From: Kiritimatiellia bacterium
GTDB lineage: Bacteria > Verrucomicrobiota > Kiritimatiellia > UBA8416 > JADHWI01
NCBI GenBank assembly: GCA_030744755.1
Contig: JASLPY010000017.1
Location: forward strand, 1-64,000
Length of the DNA: 64,000 nucleotides
Reading direction: 5' to 3'
Positions within the stretch are counted from its first letter, which is position 1, and each line of letters opens with the position of its first letter. Position numbers and translations under genes: made by a program. Below, one piece after another: positions 8,380 through 19,100 of this stretch. The notes beneath the pieces are model-generated. The model saw only the letters and a program-made list of their open reading frames with translations. It was not told the origin of the DNA and searched no databases.

Positions 8380-11300
8380 TTAGGCGGATGTTAGTTGGCG
8401 CCAGCGGCGGACCGCCCGGTGGATCTTCATCCCGATGCCAATCACCAGCGCCCAGAAGGCTGCCACGGGAAGTATACCTGCCAGCAGGTCTATCACTCCG
8501 AAGATTATGAGAATATTCGGTAAGTGATGCATCACACCTGAGCCAGTCCCATCCCTCCGCATATTCCTGACCCCAACCACCAACCGCCTGGCAACGAACA
8601 GCAGTAACAGCGATACAATAACCAGCCCGAACCGCTTGAACCCTGCCAAAGCCGACTCTGAAATCGACCGGGCGGTCACCCTGGCTTCACCTAAAGGAGT
8701 CGTGAAACGATACCTGGTCCATCGGCTTGGATCGAACGGAGGAAGATTGACATCCAGGCTGGCCAGCCCTGTACCGGCAACGGGTTCAACGACGCCTGCT
8801 GCACCCATGCCGCCACCGCCTGCAATCCCGAAGTAGACGTTCCCTGCAATAGCCTCTCCCTGTCCGTCCTGAACTTCCGCCACAACAGCTCCTGCCGTTA
8901 CCTGCACCCCGTTTACGTCCTCGAGAAAACCCGACACGTTCAAGGTCTGTGCTCCCTGCTGCTGACGCTGTACTTCCTGCTGCTGCTCAAGCTTGGCCTT
9001 GTAGCGAGATGCCAGGGCATGCTGCCCTTTCCCTTTCGTCTGCCACTTGTGCTCAGATGTCTTCTTATCGGCCTCATCCATCCTCTGTTCGAAAGCGACT
9101 GGTTTTTTGGTGGATTTCTTCCATCCTTTGCCCAATTGTCCTCCGAATTCCTGCAATCTCTGCTGAGCCACCCTGGTACCACTATCCGGCGGTTGAACCA
9201 TCACAAGGCCGTTCGCACCAAGCCAGGCGTGGTTGAACACTGCCTGCGTGTTCACCTCGCCGCGGGCTTCCTTCTGCCCATCCTCCCAGTTGTCATCGAC
9301 ATCGAGAACCTTGTTGCGGCTGAGAGTGTTTGACTGCCTTGCGAATCTCGCATTCAGTTCAAATCGATTGTCAAAACCGTCCGTCTGCTCTTCCTCCAAT
9401 TCTTCAGCCTTCTCGAGTTCCTTCTGGGCATCACCGAGAACATCACCCGCGTTCGATACCTCAAAGTTGAGGGAATCATTGGCAGGATTGACATTCAGAG
9501 ATTGTTGATAGACCTGCAGGTCTTTCTGAACGCCCTTCAGGTTGGACACGGCCCGTGCCTTTTCGAAGACATTTCCATACTGGAGTGTTTTGACGAGTCT
9601 CTTGGCCACTTTGGTCTGGTAGGAGAGCAGTCCCGCCTCGAAATCGCCCTCCTGGGTAACTCGCCTCATCGAACCGTCGAAATAGCCCCACCTGTGAGTG
9701 CGCGGCAGACGCAATTCCAACTGCGTAAGCTCGACGTTCACATTGAGTGTTCTAAGAAGCGGGAAGTTCGTCTCTTTGATCTTTCGAATCGCGCCAAGTT
9801 TTCCTGCGTACTTGAGGAGAACTGTGTAGTCAAGATCACCCGCGGCAGTCTTCACCAGAGGAACCCTCACGTGACGCGGGTTGTCAGGATCACCAACCAC
9901 AGGCTTGACCAGCTCGCCTGCTACCACCGCTGTCCAGAGCGATGCCCCTTCAGGAAGCTCCGTCTCTAGAAACTGTTCTGTCTGGTTGTCAACGTGGTAA
10001 GTCTGTTCGCCGCGGTAAGCCCCTTCGCCGTCAATAATGAGGACGCACTGCGACAGGCCTATTCGCGCCCCGGCAGTTTCAACCGCCACTCGTTGCTTCG
10101 TCTTGAAGGCCAGTTCTACGGCCTTGCTCTCCGAACCAACAATGTACGCGGTAGTCATGGCACCACCAACCAATGGCGCCACCGTTGCCCATTCTTTCTG
10201 CTGACGGCCCAACGGGTCCAAACCGGACGTGCGTTCCACCACGATTTCATCACGTCCGGCGTTCTCGAGCGTAATGTATTGACGATCGGTTCTCCCCGTG
10301 AGAATAGACGGCACTGTTACGGTCTGAATATCCGAGCTGAGAAGTCTGTCGCTCTCTACCAGGACACTGAATTCTCTCATGACTTCATCCTGAAGGAGCA
10401 GCGAAACCAGCACTTCTTTACCGCCATCAACGGGTGTAATGATCTTCTCACGCAGAAGCGGGGCATTGATGCGTGCGTCCTTCAGATGCGCCGGCATACG
10501 AAACTCAACACGCCTGATCCCTGCATTTCTTATACTGAAGTTAACCAGGATGGTTTCTTCGATAGCCTTGTCTGTGATGCGGACATTGGAGATGGTATGA
10601 CAAGTGACATCCGCCTTGCGTCTGTTCAGCAGGAGACTCCCGCTGTAGCCGGTTTTTCGATAGTGAAATGCCAACCGCGCCAGTGGCCTCTGCCCGGATG
10701 CCAGCCAACTATGCACACGTTTCATAAGGATCGCTTCGAGACCGGCAAGTTTCTCAGCCCTTACATCGTATGCCGGATCAGCCTGGATGACGATGTCGCC
10801 ACGTTGTTCATCCACGCCCAGCACGGACAGTGACGGTATCTCTGCCTCCTGACCCTCCTTTTGAACATCCGACGTCGCCTTGAGGATTATTGGGATCCGG
10901 TCCTGCAGGCCGGCAGCGAAGTATATGCTGAGTTCTTTGCTCTTATCTCCTTTCCGGACGGTCCATTCGTATTCGCCCGGCGTGTTGACATCTTCCAGCT
11001 CGAAATGCGAAGGCAGTTCGATCTGCACACGGTGAACAGGGCGGTTCCTGGCCGTAAGATCTATACGTGCCTCGAGGCGATATTCGTCTTCGGCAATCCG
11101 CAGTATAGAGTTCACACGTGCATCGAGATCGGCACGGTTAGGCTCAACAGCCAGTTTGGTTTCAAAAGGAACCGCAACGAATTCATAGGATTCGTATGGC
11201 CTTATTCCCAAGGGGCTCGCATCCTGTTCTTTGTCAACATTGCCCGGATAGTTCTTGACCTGGAGATCGGTTCTCCTCAGTCCCGACGCCGCCAGTGAGC

Positions 11301-14300
11301 GAACATCCAGCAGCGGACTGCGCCTTATCGTGAGCTTCCCCGTGTGCCTCATGGCTTCCGGCACTGCAACCACGGGAGACTGAATGTTCTCGCTTTCCCC
11401 GGCTGCTACCGGTCCGGGCTTCCAGAGGTACAGCGTGAAGCGCTCTTCTTTTACAGATCTCTTGAGGAGATCAACCTTCAGCTCGTGAGGTCCCGGGCCC
11501 GCCTGCCCTGTTGCATCGTCAACAGCCCATCCACGAACATTCTCTCCCTCAACCTTCTCGACAACGTAGTCGCCCGGGACCCGGACGGTGAAAGAATCGC
11601 GTTCGCCCCGGCGGAAGATCAGGTGTAGGTCCCACACCAGGTCCAACTGGTCTTCCCTGATGTCGAAAAGGGCTGCTGACGACGCGGTAAGGGTTATGTC
11701 CGTCTCGCCTTCGCTCACTTTTGGACGCCACATAAGTCTGAATTTGCCGTCAGGCTGAACTGCGGTCTCTATAGTCTCGCCGGCTACCTCCGTCTTGTAG
11801 GAACGGCGGTCAGCTACATAGCCCAGGTTCACGTCGGTTTCTGCTTCGGGAACTTTCACGCTCAGTAGTGCGGCGGGGGCTGCGGGAATAACGCCTTCCG
11901 CAACACGCCAACCGCCCTGGCGCGCGAGCTTCATGTCAATGGTGATGTCGAGGACATGCCGGCCCTCGCTGGGTACGTACAGCATTGCCAGGGCTCTCGC
12001 CGGGCCTTGCCCAACCTGGGCAGCTGCGTTATTCGCCGTCACCTGGGCCTTTTGCTGGCTGGGCTGCGGGGACTGTTGGCGGGGAGCATTGTCCGACTGC
12101 CGGACGCGTTGCCCCGGACCGAAGCTCCCGGACGTGAGCTTTGCGGGCTTACCATCCAGCAATGCGGCGGTAATGACACCGCCGCTTAACGGCAACGAGA
12201 CTTCTGCATGCGTCGGCCCGTAGACTTCAATTGTCAGCTTACCGCGAACACGCAGCGTGTCGCCATCCAGAAGATCCGCCCGGTATTCCGCACCAGCCAG
12301 TGCGTACGGAACGGGAGGTCTCTTCGCGTCCTCTTCTTTGCCATAGGCAAGATCCCATAGTTCTCGAAACCGCTTATAAGGAATCATGATCCGCCCCTGC
12401 GGAGCTTCCCCTGTTTCCTCATCACGGTACGGAACCACAATAGCGTCTGCAGGTACCTTGACCGGTTCGGGCGGCGGCGCCACCTGTACAACGTAGGGCT
12501 CCGAAACGCGGGCTTCCTTTGCAGCAACCGCTCCGACAGGTATAAGAAGTGCGAGCGAGAGTGCAATGAGCAACATCGCTGTTGCGGGACGGCGGAGTAC
12601 CGAGGCCGTACTACGTGTAATAAACCGACGGGCAAGCGCAGCAACGAAGTAATACGGCACCAGCCAACAGGCAGCATAGAACCCGTAGTTCATAACCAGT
12701 GAGACGTACGTCAACTGAGGCAGTACAGGAATGGCCATCGTCAAAACCATTACCCCGACAACATACAGAATCTTCCGGCTGCTCCGTTGAGGCGTAAGGG
12801 TAATACCCCCAACAAGAACGATCCCCGCGATGGCCCATGAAAGCGAACTCGTGCGGCGCTGGTGAATCAGACGCAGACGCAACAACGGGTCCACACCCAG
12901 GCTCTGAAATGTAACCCCTGACCCAACTTTGGTCAGATCGATATTGAGACTGGAGATACCCCTCAGAGCCCAAATAGCTCCCTGCTTCGGAACCTGTCGA
13001 CCTCCGTCAAAGGGATCATCCGCAGGTGCAGCTTCGCCCGTGAGAGCTTCTCCTAGACGCGGTTGCGGCGGGACCATTGGTTGCTCGGGCTCAGCGGCTG
13101 GAACGGCGTCGAACATCACGACCTCTGCGGTCTGTGGAGGTAGCTCCGTCGCAGCACCGGAGTCCATTTGGTCGATTGCGTAACCCGTCCTTCCCAACCT
13201 CACCTCGCTGCTGGCGGCCATTCGACCGGCCGTCATCGTGCAACCTCCGACAAGGCCCCGCCTGATGTTGATTCCTCCGGCGGCTTCGTAGAGCCACCGG
13301 GCTACTTCGATTGCTGCCGGTGTTGGGGGCACCATGGTATGCGACACGACATTGCCCGTAGACCTGCCTACTTCGTAACCGTTTGGAAGGAACACATCCC
13401 ACTTCAGGTCAGCCACGGGCACCTCTGCGCCGGCACCCAACCCGGTGCCGTGGAAGAACAGGCGCGGTGCGTCGAGCGTAATTCTATCCCAGAAACTCAA
13501 CCCTCCAATGGGTGTCTCGTAAACAACCTGAACATCTCTGACAGCATTGCCGCGGGCCGGAAGAGAAAGCAGCACACTTTCGCCTTCGCGGCGCGGTTTC
13601 GTGGATTCACCATCCACTGATGCGGACCACAGGATCGAATCGGACGGCAGCCGGACTTCGACGAATTGTGCCTGGCTTCGAACAAGGAAGCGCATGGCGG
13701 ACTGGCTCTTACCATCGCCAGAGAGAGTCGCGGCCAGCTCGGCACGTTCTACTATGGCAGGGGGGAGAAAACAGGGCGAACGCCGGCTGACTCCGATTTC
13801 CACCGGCTGCGGCTCTCCCACGAAGTTGTAGGCGCCCAACAGTCTTCTCCCCGGAGCGTATTCTGCGTCGACAAGCTCACCGACGTCGACTTTACGCGGA
13901 TGCTTCAGAACGCGGACATCAAGTTCTGCATTCCCTTCAACGGCAATCATACCGGACTGATATGTCACGTTCTCGGCGAGGACAACCGGAAGCTCCCAGT
14001 TACCATCCTTTCCGTCCGGCATCGGCAGAACCATGTCTACCGCAAGGTGAATCGATCCTCTTCGTGCGTCTGCCAATGTCGCCGACCAGATACGGCGCCC
14101 GCCTGCTTCTACGCTGGAGTATTCCTTGACTTCAGTGCCATCCAGTCCGGTGACAGACAGAGACGACGGTGCGTTCACTGGAAGCGAGAACACGGCCTTC
14201 CGGGCCCGGGCCTGGGTTACATCATATATAATCTCGTATCGTGTTGCAGCCACGTCCCGCTCCAGGCGAAAGAACGAATAGGTCTCTGCGGTCAGGCGGG

Positions 14301-16134
14301 GCGTCATCCTTTCCACGAGTACCTCTGCGGTATAGGGGTGGCTACGGTAGCTGTATGCGAGGCTGGTAGGGACACCGGCGAGACCGAATTTCTCCTTCTC
14401 GTTCTGATCCAACGGCGATAGATTCGTAACGGTTCCAGGGCGGACCACCATATCATCGCCGGCAGCTACTGCAATTGCCCCCCTGTCACGTTCGGCACCG
14501 GGCACGGAGAACACTGGAAACGTCAGATTTGTGGAGGCCCACGATTCGAACCAGCCATCGGGGATATGTCTTGCCAGAAACGCAATACTTGCACCATGAC
14601 CCACTTCGACCCCCTTCGGCAAGCGAATCCGTATCCTGCTTCCGGCCTCCGCATCGTACCTCTCGAACGGCAGCACGCTGCCACCCGATGAAGTTACCGA
14701 GGTGACTTGCCATCCTGCAGGTGCCAGAAGATCCAAGGCAAAGAGCTTCTCTTCTTTCGGCAGCAGCGAGAGTCCACCGTTAATCTCCAAGCCCGCGTCC
14801 CTCACCTGCATAACGAAATTTGCCGTGACCAGGTATGCCGACGGCTGACTAATGAACTCGGCTGAAAGAGAGTAGGTTGAGTTTGGTGAGTAGAAGGCGG
14901 CGACGGGGCGCACTCTTGCCGCTCCGGCTTCGCCATCAAGCACGGTTCTGGGCAACGCAGCCTTGATGACGATCGCATCGATAGGAACCAACCCCTCGGC
15001 AATGAGGTTTTGGACCTCGAGGCGTTCTTCGACGAGAAGACCAACGACCGATGCATGGCTTACCACTTCCCTGGGCTGGAAGATCGGCAGCGCCCAGCCT
15101 TCAAGCGCGGGAGACGACCGAACTGCCGAGATGTTAAGAACCACGGTCCCGACCGTCTCAGCGCGGAGCTTTATGTCAATAACCCCCGCTTCATTGCCAC
15201 GCTGAACGGCCCACTTGGAAAGGTGCGGCGAGCTGACGTCGGTAACCTCGAAAGTCGGCGGTATGGCAATGCTGAGTTCATCGACGGCCCGGTGCAGGAT
15301 GTCGAAAGAAACGGTAGCGTGCAGCCGCTCGTAAGCCTGTGTTACCTCGTCAACCAGAACGCTGCGCGCAACCACGACGCGATCCTTTCTTTTCAGGCGA
15401 CTGTTGAGCGACATCACTATGGATACCTGGTTCTTCTCGGGCAGCAGCTCGAACCGCGTTTCCGCGGCGGCATCGTCAAAATCACGGCTGATGACAGCGG
15501 CGCCACTGCGTACTTCGACATCACCGGGAACCTTCACAAAGAGGCGAGTAGAGGAAGGTGTGGGCAACTGAAAGTTGAGCACTTGCCTGGCTGCACCGGT
15601 TACAAGTGGTGTTACGGCATCAATCGAAACAGCATGCTCCCCCACCCCTTCCACAAACAGGCTAAGACGACCGTCAGCGGCACGCCCGAGAGCTGCCGGC
15701 CGACCATCCATTGCAATGCTTCGCAGGCCCACCCCGCCGAGCGCTAGAGGCACGGCATGCAAGCCCTCTTCGACAGTCTCGACCTTAAGTGTGCCCTTAA
15801 TGACCGCCCGGTCCTCCTGAACACTTACATGGTATTCGGCAGAAACCGGCACAGCCGGTCTCGGGGCGTTTTCTTCAACACTGACCTTTGCTTTGGCCAT
15901 GAGCGCATTGTATTCCTCACGTGAAAGCAGAACCCTTTCCTTGTCGCCCTGCAGAATCACGTGAAGATCCTCAAATGGCACGAGAATCTCGCGGACAGTT
16001 TCGACGTCCCCTCTTCCACTTTCCTCCCCGAGTACAAGGGGAGTCATGAGGAAGGAGAAGACACACGCAGGTAACAGCGCGCCGGCCAGCCGGCACAGGA
16101 CCTTGTGGTCAATCTTCCTTCGTGGTTTACGCAT
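8380..16134 (-). CDS. Giant two-module secreted membrane-anchored protein, function unknown
   Basis: A 2584-residue protein, not recognised as a characterised family. The ATG at 16134 overlaps the upstream gene's stop (ATGCGTAA) and is followed by a signal peptide (about 1-36). First half: a motif ILVPFEDLHVIL with LLSREEYNALM, then about 1000 residues of beta-rich sequence, then a membrane bundle at about 1090-1190. The last hydrophobic segment of that bundle (LLIALSLALLIPVGAVAA) looks like a second signal peptide. Second half: IVVPYRDEE then IMIPYKRFRELWDLAYG (about 1250), again about 1200 beta-rich residues, a Gln/Glu/Lys-rich probable coiled coil near 2250-2420, and three C-terminal membrane segments (about 2497-2570). 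Both halves resemble the upstream gene, so this looks like a fusion of two tandem paralogues. Confidence 0.9.
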   Translation of the reverse strand: MRKPRRKIDHKVLCRLAGALLPACVFSFLMTPLVLGEESGRGDVETVREILVPFEDLHVILQGDKERVLLSREEYNALMAKAKVSVEENAPRPAVPVSAEYHVSVQEDRAVIKGTLKVETVEEGLHAVPLALGGVGLRSIAMDGRPAALGRAADGRLSLFVEGVGEHAVSIDAVTPLVTGAARQVLNFQLPTPSSTRLFVKVPGDVEVRSGAAVISRDFDDAAAETRFELLPEKNQVSIVMSLNSRLKRKDRVVVARSVLVDEVTQAYERLHATVSFDILHRAVDELSIAIPPTFEVTDVSSPHLSKWAVQRGNEAGVIDIKLRAETVGTVVLNISAVRSSPALEGWALPIFQPREVVSHASVVGLLVEERLEVQNLIAEGLVPIDAIVIKAALPRTVLDGEAGAARVRPVAAFYSPNSTYSLSAEFISQPSAYLVTANFVMQVRDAGLEINGGLSLLPKEEKLFALDLLAPAGWQVTSVTSSGGSVLPFERYDAEAGSRIRIRLPKGVEVGHGASIAFLARHIPDGWFESWASTNLTFPVFSVPGAERDRGAIAVAAGDDMVVRPGTVTNLSPLDQNEKEKFGLAGVPTSLAYSYRSHPYTAEVLVERMTPRLTAETYSFFRLERDVAATRYEIIYDVTQARARKAVFSLPVNAPSSLSVTGLDGTEVKEYSSVEAGGRRIWSATLADARRGSIHLAVDMVLPMPDGKDGNWELPVVLAENVTYQSGMIAVEGNAELDVRVLKHPRKVDVGELVDAEYAPGRRLLGAYNFVGEPQPVEIGVSRRSPCFLPPAIVERAELAATLSGDGKSQSAMRFLVRSQAQFVEVRLPSDSILWSASVDGESTKPRREGESVLLSLPARGNAVRDVQVVYETPIGGLSFWDRITLDAPRLFFHGTGLGAGAEVPVADLKWDVFLPNGYEVGRSTGNVVSHTMVPPTPAAIEVARWLYEAAGGINIRRGLVGGCTMTAGRMAASSEVRLGRTGYAIDQMDSGAATELPPQTAEVVMFDAVPAAEPEQPMVPPQPRLGEALTGEAAPADDPFDGGRQVPKQGAIWALRGISSLNIDLTKVGSGVTFQSLGVDPLLRLRLIHQRRTSSLSWAIAGIVLVGGITLTPQRSSRKILYVVGVMVLTMAIPVLPQLTYVSLVMNYGFYAACWLVPYYFVAALARRFITRSTASVLRRPATAMLLIALSLALLIPVGAVAAKEARVSEPYVVQVAPPPEPVKVPADAIVVPYRDEETGEAPQGRIMIPYKRFRELWDLAYGKEEDAKRPPVPYALAGAEYRADLLDGDTLRVRGKLTIEVYGPTHAEVSLPLSGGVITAALLDGKPAKLTSGSFGPGQRVRQSDNAPRQQSPQPSQQKAQVTANNAAAQVGQGPARALAMLYVPSEGRHVLDITIDMKLARQGGWRVAEGVIPAAPAALLSVKVPEAETDVNLGYVADRRSYKTEVAGETIETAVQPDGKFRLMWRPKVSEGETDITLTASSAALFDIREDQLDLVWDLHLIFRRGERDSFTVRVPGDYVVEKVEGENVRGWAVDDATGQAGPGPHELKVDLLKRSVKEERFTLYLWKPGPVAAGESENIQSPVVAVPEAMRHTGKLTIRRSPLLDVRSLAASGLRRTDLQVKNYPGNVDKEQDASPLGIRPYESYEFVAVPFETKLAVEPNRADLDARVNSILRIAEDEYRLEARIDLTARNRPVHRVQIELPSHFELEDVNTPGEYEWTVRKGDKSKELSIYFAAGLQDRIPIILKATSDVQKEGQEAEIPSLSVLGVDEQRGDIVIQADPAYDVRAEKLAGLEAILMKRVHSWLASGQRPLARLAFHYRKTGYSGSLLLNRRKADVTCHTISNVRITDKAIEETILVNFSIRNAGIRRVEFRMPAHLKDARINAPLLREKIITPVDGGKEVLVSLLLQDEVMREFSVLVESDRLLSSDIQTVTVPSILTGRTDRQYITLENAGRDEIVVERTSGLDPLGRQQKEWATVAPLVGGAMTTAYIVGSESKAVELAFKTKQRVAVETAGARIGLSQCVLIIDGEGAYRGEQTYHVDNQTEQFLETELPEGASLWTAVVAGELVKPVVGDPDNPRHVRVPLVKTAAGDLDYTVLLKYAGKLGAIRKIKETNFPLLRTLNVNVELTQLELRLPRTHRWGYFDGSMRRVTQEGDFEAGLLSYQTKVAKRLVKTLQYGNVFEKARAVSNLKGVQKDLQVYQQSLNVNPANDSLNFEVSNAGDVLGDAQKELEKAEELEEEQTDGFDNRFELNARFARQSNTLSRNKVLDVDDNWEDGQKEARGEVNTQAVFNHAWLGANGLVMVQPPDSGTRVAQQRLQEFGGQLGKGWKKSTKKPVAFEQRMDEADKKTSEHKWQTKGKGQHALASRYKAKLEQQQEVQRQQQGAQTLNVSGFLEDVNGVQVTAGAVVAEVQDGQGEAIAGNVYFGIAGGGGMGAAGVVEPVAGTGLASLDVNLPPFDPSRWTRYRFTTPLGEARVTARSISESALAGFKRFGLVIVSLLLLFVARRLVVGVRNMRRDGTGSGVMHHLPNILIIFGVIDLLAGILPVAAFWALVIGIGMKIHRAVRRWRQLTSA

Positions 16135-19100
16135 TGCTCTTCTCCCCTTCCGATGCTTTGATATCCTTCGGATCAGAGGCATCCACTTGCATAGGTGCCC
16201 CTGGCGGAGATTTCCTGGATTTCTTGCCGCGCAACTTGTCCAGCCTTGCTTTCTGCCGCGCATTCTTCAGTGCCTGCACCTGGGGGTCGCGTGGGCGGGT
16301 GATCAGCATGTACCACAGAATCCATATCACCAGGACAACGAAGCCCGCACCCACGGTCGCATTGTTGACCATTGCCCTGACAAAGCTGGGCATGAAAACA
16401 CCGCTAAATACGAGGGTAACCAGGGCCGCTCCGACCGCGATGCTGCGCAAAGCAAAATGCGCCGGAAGAAGTACAAGCCCTATACCGATAATCAGCGCGA
16501 GGACCAGGGACTGAAGTATCCACTGCGCCATCATGCGTACGTGCAGCGCACCATCTTCCCCGGCCTCCGGCCTGAGAGTGGAGTACAAAAGGTAACGCCC
16601 GTCCGTCGCAAAACTGGTCAGCCCCGAACGATCCGCCGAGGTGCCTTCCGAAACCCACCCCATTAGCCAGTCACTTGTTTTGTTGCCTCTTGGCCAGGAA
16701 CGAAACCCGTTCAGAACCCACACCATTTCATCGTTCCATGGGCCGGTTTTTCCGAGATACGAGAGTTCCCTTGGTACGTACGCGGCCAGGTACACCTGCT
16801 GCACCGCCGGATCCTGGGGAAACTCGGGTACCTGCAGATGAAAGCCTGCCTCCCGCACCGTGTATCGTATTTCCAGCAGGAATGACTGATCGCTCTGTTG
16901 GGAAGCAAGAGGGATGAAGTAGTCCCCTGTGTCGCCCTGCTCAAGAGGCACGGGACGTCCGTTGATGCGTACGGGTTGTGAATCAAAATCGACATTTCCC
17001 GGCAGACGAACAACGAGCCTCTGCCTTGCGCTCTGCATCCTGTAGGCTGCCTGAACGCTTGTCATATCACTCCTGGTGACAACCATACGCACGAGGCCAC
17101 GATCGATACTGGTGGCTTTTACGTCCTTGAGCTCATATCGCGTCACATTGACTCCGAGTTGCCATTCGTCATGGAACTCAAATGCTCGTGCCGCATCCTC
17201 AACGGTTCTTCCGTCCATGAGATCGCGTCCGGGGTCGATCGGGTTCAATCCCTTCACCGCTTCGGCAGGGGCAACATCAATTGCTTCGGCTTTTGCCAGT
17301 ACAACCTGTCCCCATGCCCTGTCGACATCGCGGGTGACTATGCGCGGGACATCCAGCTTTACCGTCTTGCCAATATCCAGCTTCTCCACCTTCTTCTCCC
17401 ACGCCAGCCGGAATTGCGCACTGCCAATGAACTCTGTTTCCCCCGCCAGTTGCCATGCAACATGACCTTCGGCGAGATCGTCGGGTAGATTGTCTCCCTG
17501 AAGAATCGTGCGACGAACACCCGGCGTCGTGACCCGGATCAGTTCAGCCGCTTCCCGCGGAATATCGATGCGCAGGAACTTAACGCCACTGTATAGAATG
17601 TTGAAACTGAACGTGGCCGTGTACTTAACGACACCAGATTCTATCCGGGCGACCAGTAATTGCCTCGCGGTGATGTGCGGGGCTCGCCTTTCGGCATCAA
17701 GCGCGAGGGAAACGGCCTGATCGGTGTAGGCAAATGACACTACGGGCCTCTCGATCTTAGAGTTTCGCGTGCTTCGCATCTGATTGACAGCGTCCCTGTA
17801 GGGAATGACACGCAGACCGCTGGTTGTCCTCGGGTTGAGCCTCAGGCTTTCGGGCCCGTAGACAACCAAACGACCGGATTCCCGTTCAACGACATCGGGG
17901 TTTGCCCGTGGAATCAGCACATCGATCCCGGCAGTTTCCCCGGTTGGATTCAGAAGGGCCGGCTCCTGAAGCGCCCGCTGTAATTTGACCGCAACTCCGA
18001 CACGGCCGCTGGCCCTGCGGGAGAGGTTTATCGTCAACCGCCCGTTCTTGGCATTCTCTCCCTCGGCCTCGTCAAGATGGAACCCATCAACTGCCGCTAC
18101 GGATGCACCCCCTACGGAGGCACCCTTTACATCACGTATGTCGTATCCCTTTGGCACCAGGAGACTCAGGCTGAAAACACCTGTCTTCTGAACGTCGTGC
18201 ACTGCAAGGAAATCAACCACAAGCTCTTCCGGCTGCACATGTACTTCGGCAAGGGAATCAACAAGAATGCGCGGCTGGATCTTCTCGACGCTCAGATCAA
18301 CGGTGAAGGGCAGCGCGGAGTACCTGTATGAGAAATCCCACTTGCCTTTTGTCAATCTGGCGGGGAGTTCGCCGGAATCAAGCTGCAGAAGACCGCGCCG
18401 ATTCACGACTTCGGCTCGAAGACCGGTGCCCATCTTAATGACAACAACCCCGCGCTGACGTCCGACCCCCAGAGCCCGGACCAGCGGCACTGCGACACGG
18501 GTGTCCTCGCCGAACTTCTCGAGCTCGATCACCAGTTTCTGCGTGCCCCGCGTGGGTTCAAAGAGCTGGACACTGACCGTTTGCGTATCACCGTTGCCCT
18601 TGACGGACCATTCCCTCACATTCTGATCGAAGACGTTAACTACCTTTTGTCCCGAGGGTACCTCTATTTCGAATTCAGACAGTTCTGTTCGGCTTATCTC
18701 GTACGTCATCAGCACACGACTGCGGAGAACACCTTCTTCTACCCATACTTCCTGCTCCGCCCTCGCGTTCGCCAGGGCTTCAAGGCCTTTTGCCCCCTCA
18801 GCTTTCGGAGTCCATTCGACGCGGACGGTCGGTGTTGCACCCACGAAAGCTTCGACTACGGTCTCTTCTACACCGGCTTTTGCCGGAACGTCACTGGCCG
18901 CAAGCAGAGGATGCACCTGGACCTTGACCCCCGACTCCGGAATGCGAACACTCCATCGGCTGAGCGGGGCGATTGGCGATTGGAATGTTACCGTGTTGCG
19001 ACCGGGTGACTTGGTGTATGACTTTGCAAACTCGAGGGTCAAATCATGGACCTCCGGCTGGTCGCCCTTCTTCTCGATCAACAGCTTATGTCCCGTCCCT

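Noticed and set aside
9502-10833. Several long plus-strand ORFs opposite the giant gene
   Set aside because: They mirror the giant gene's reading frame, are rich in unlikely residues and have no motifs.
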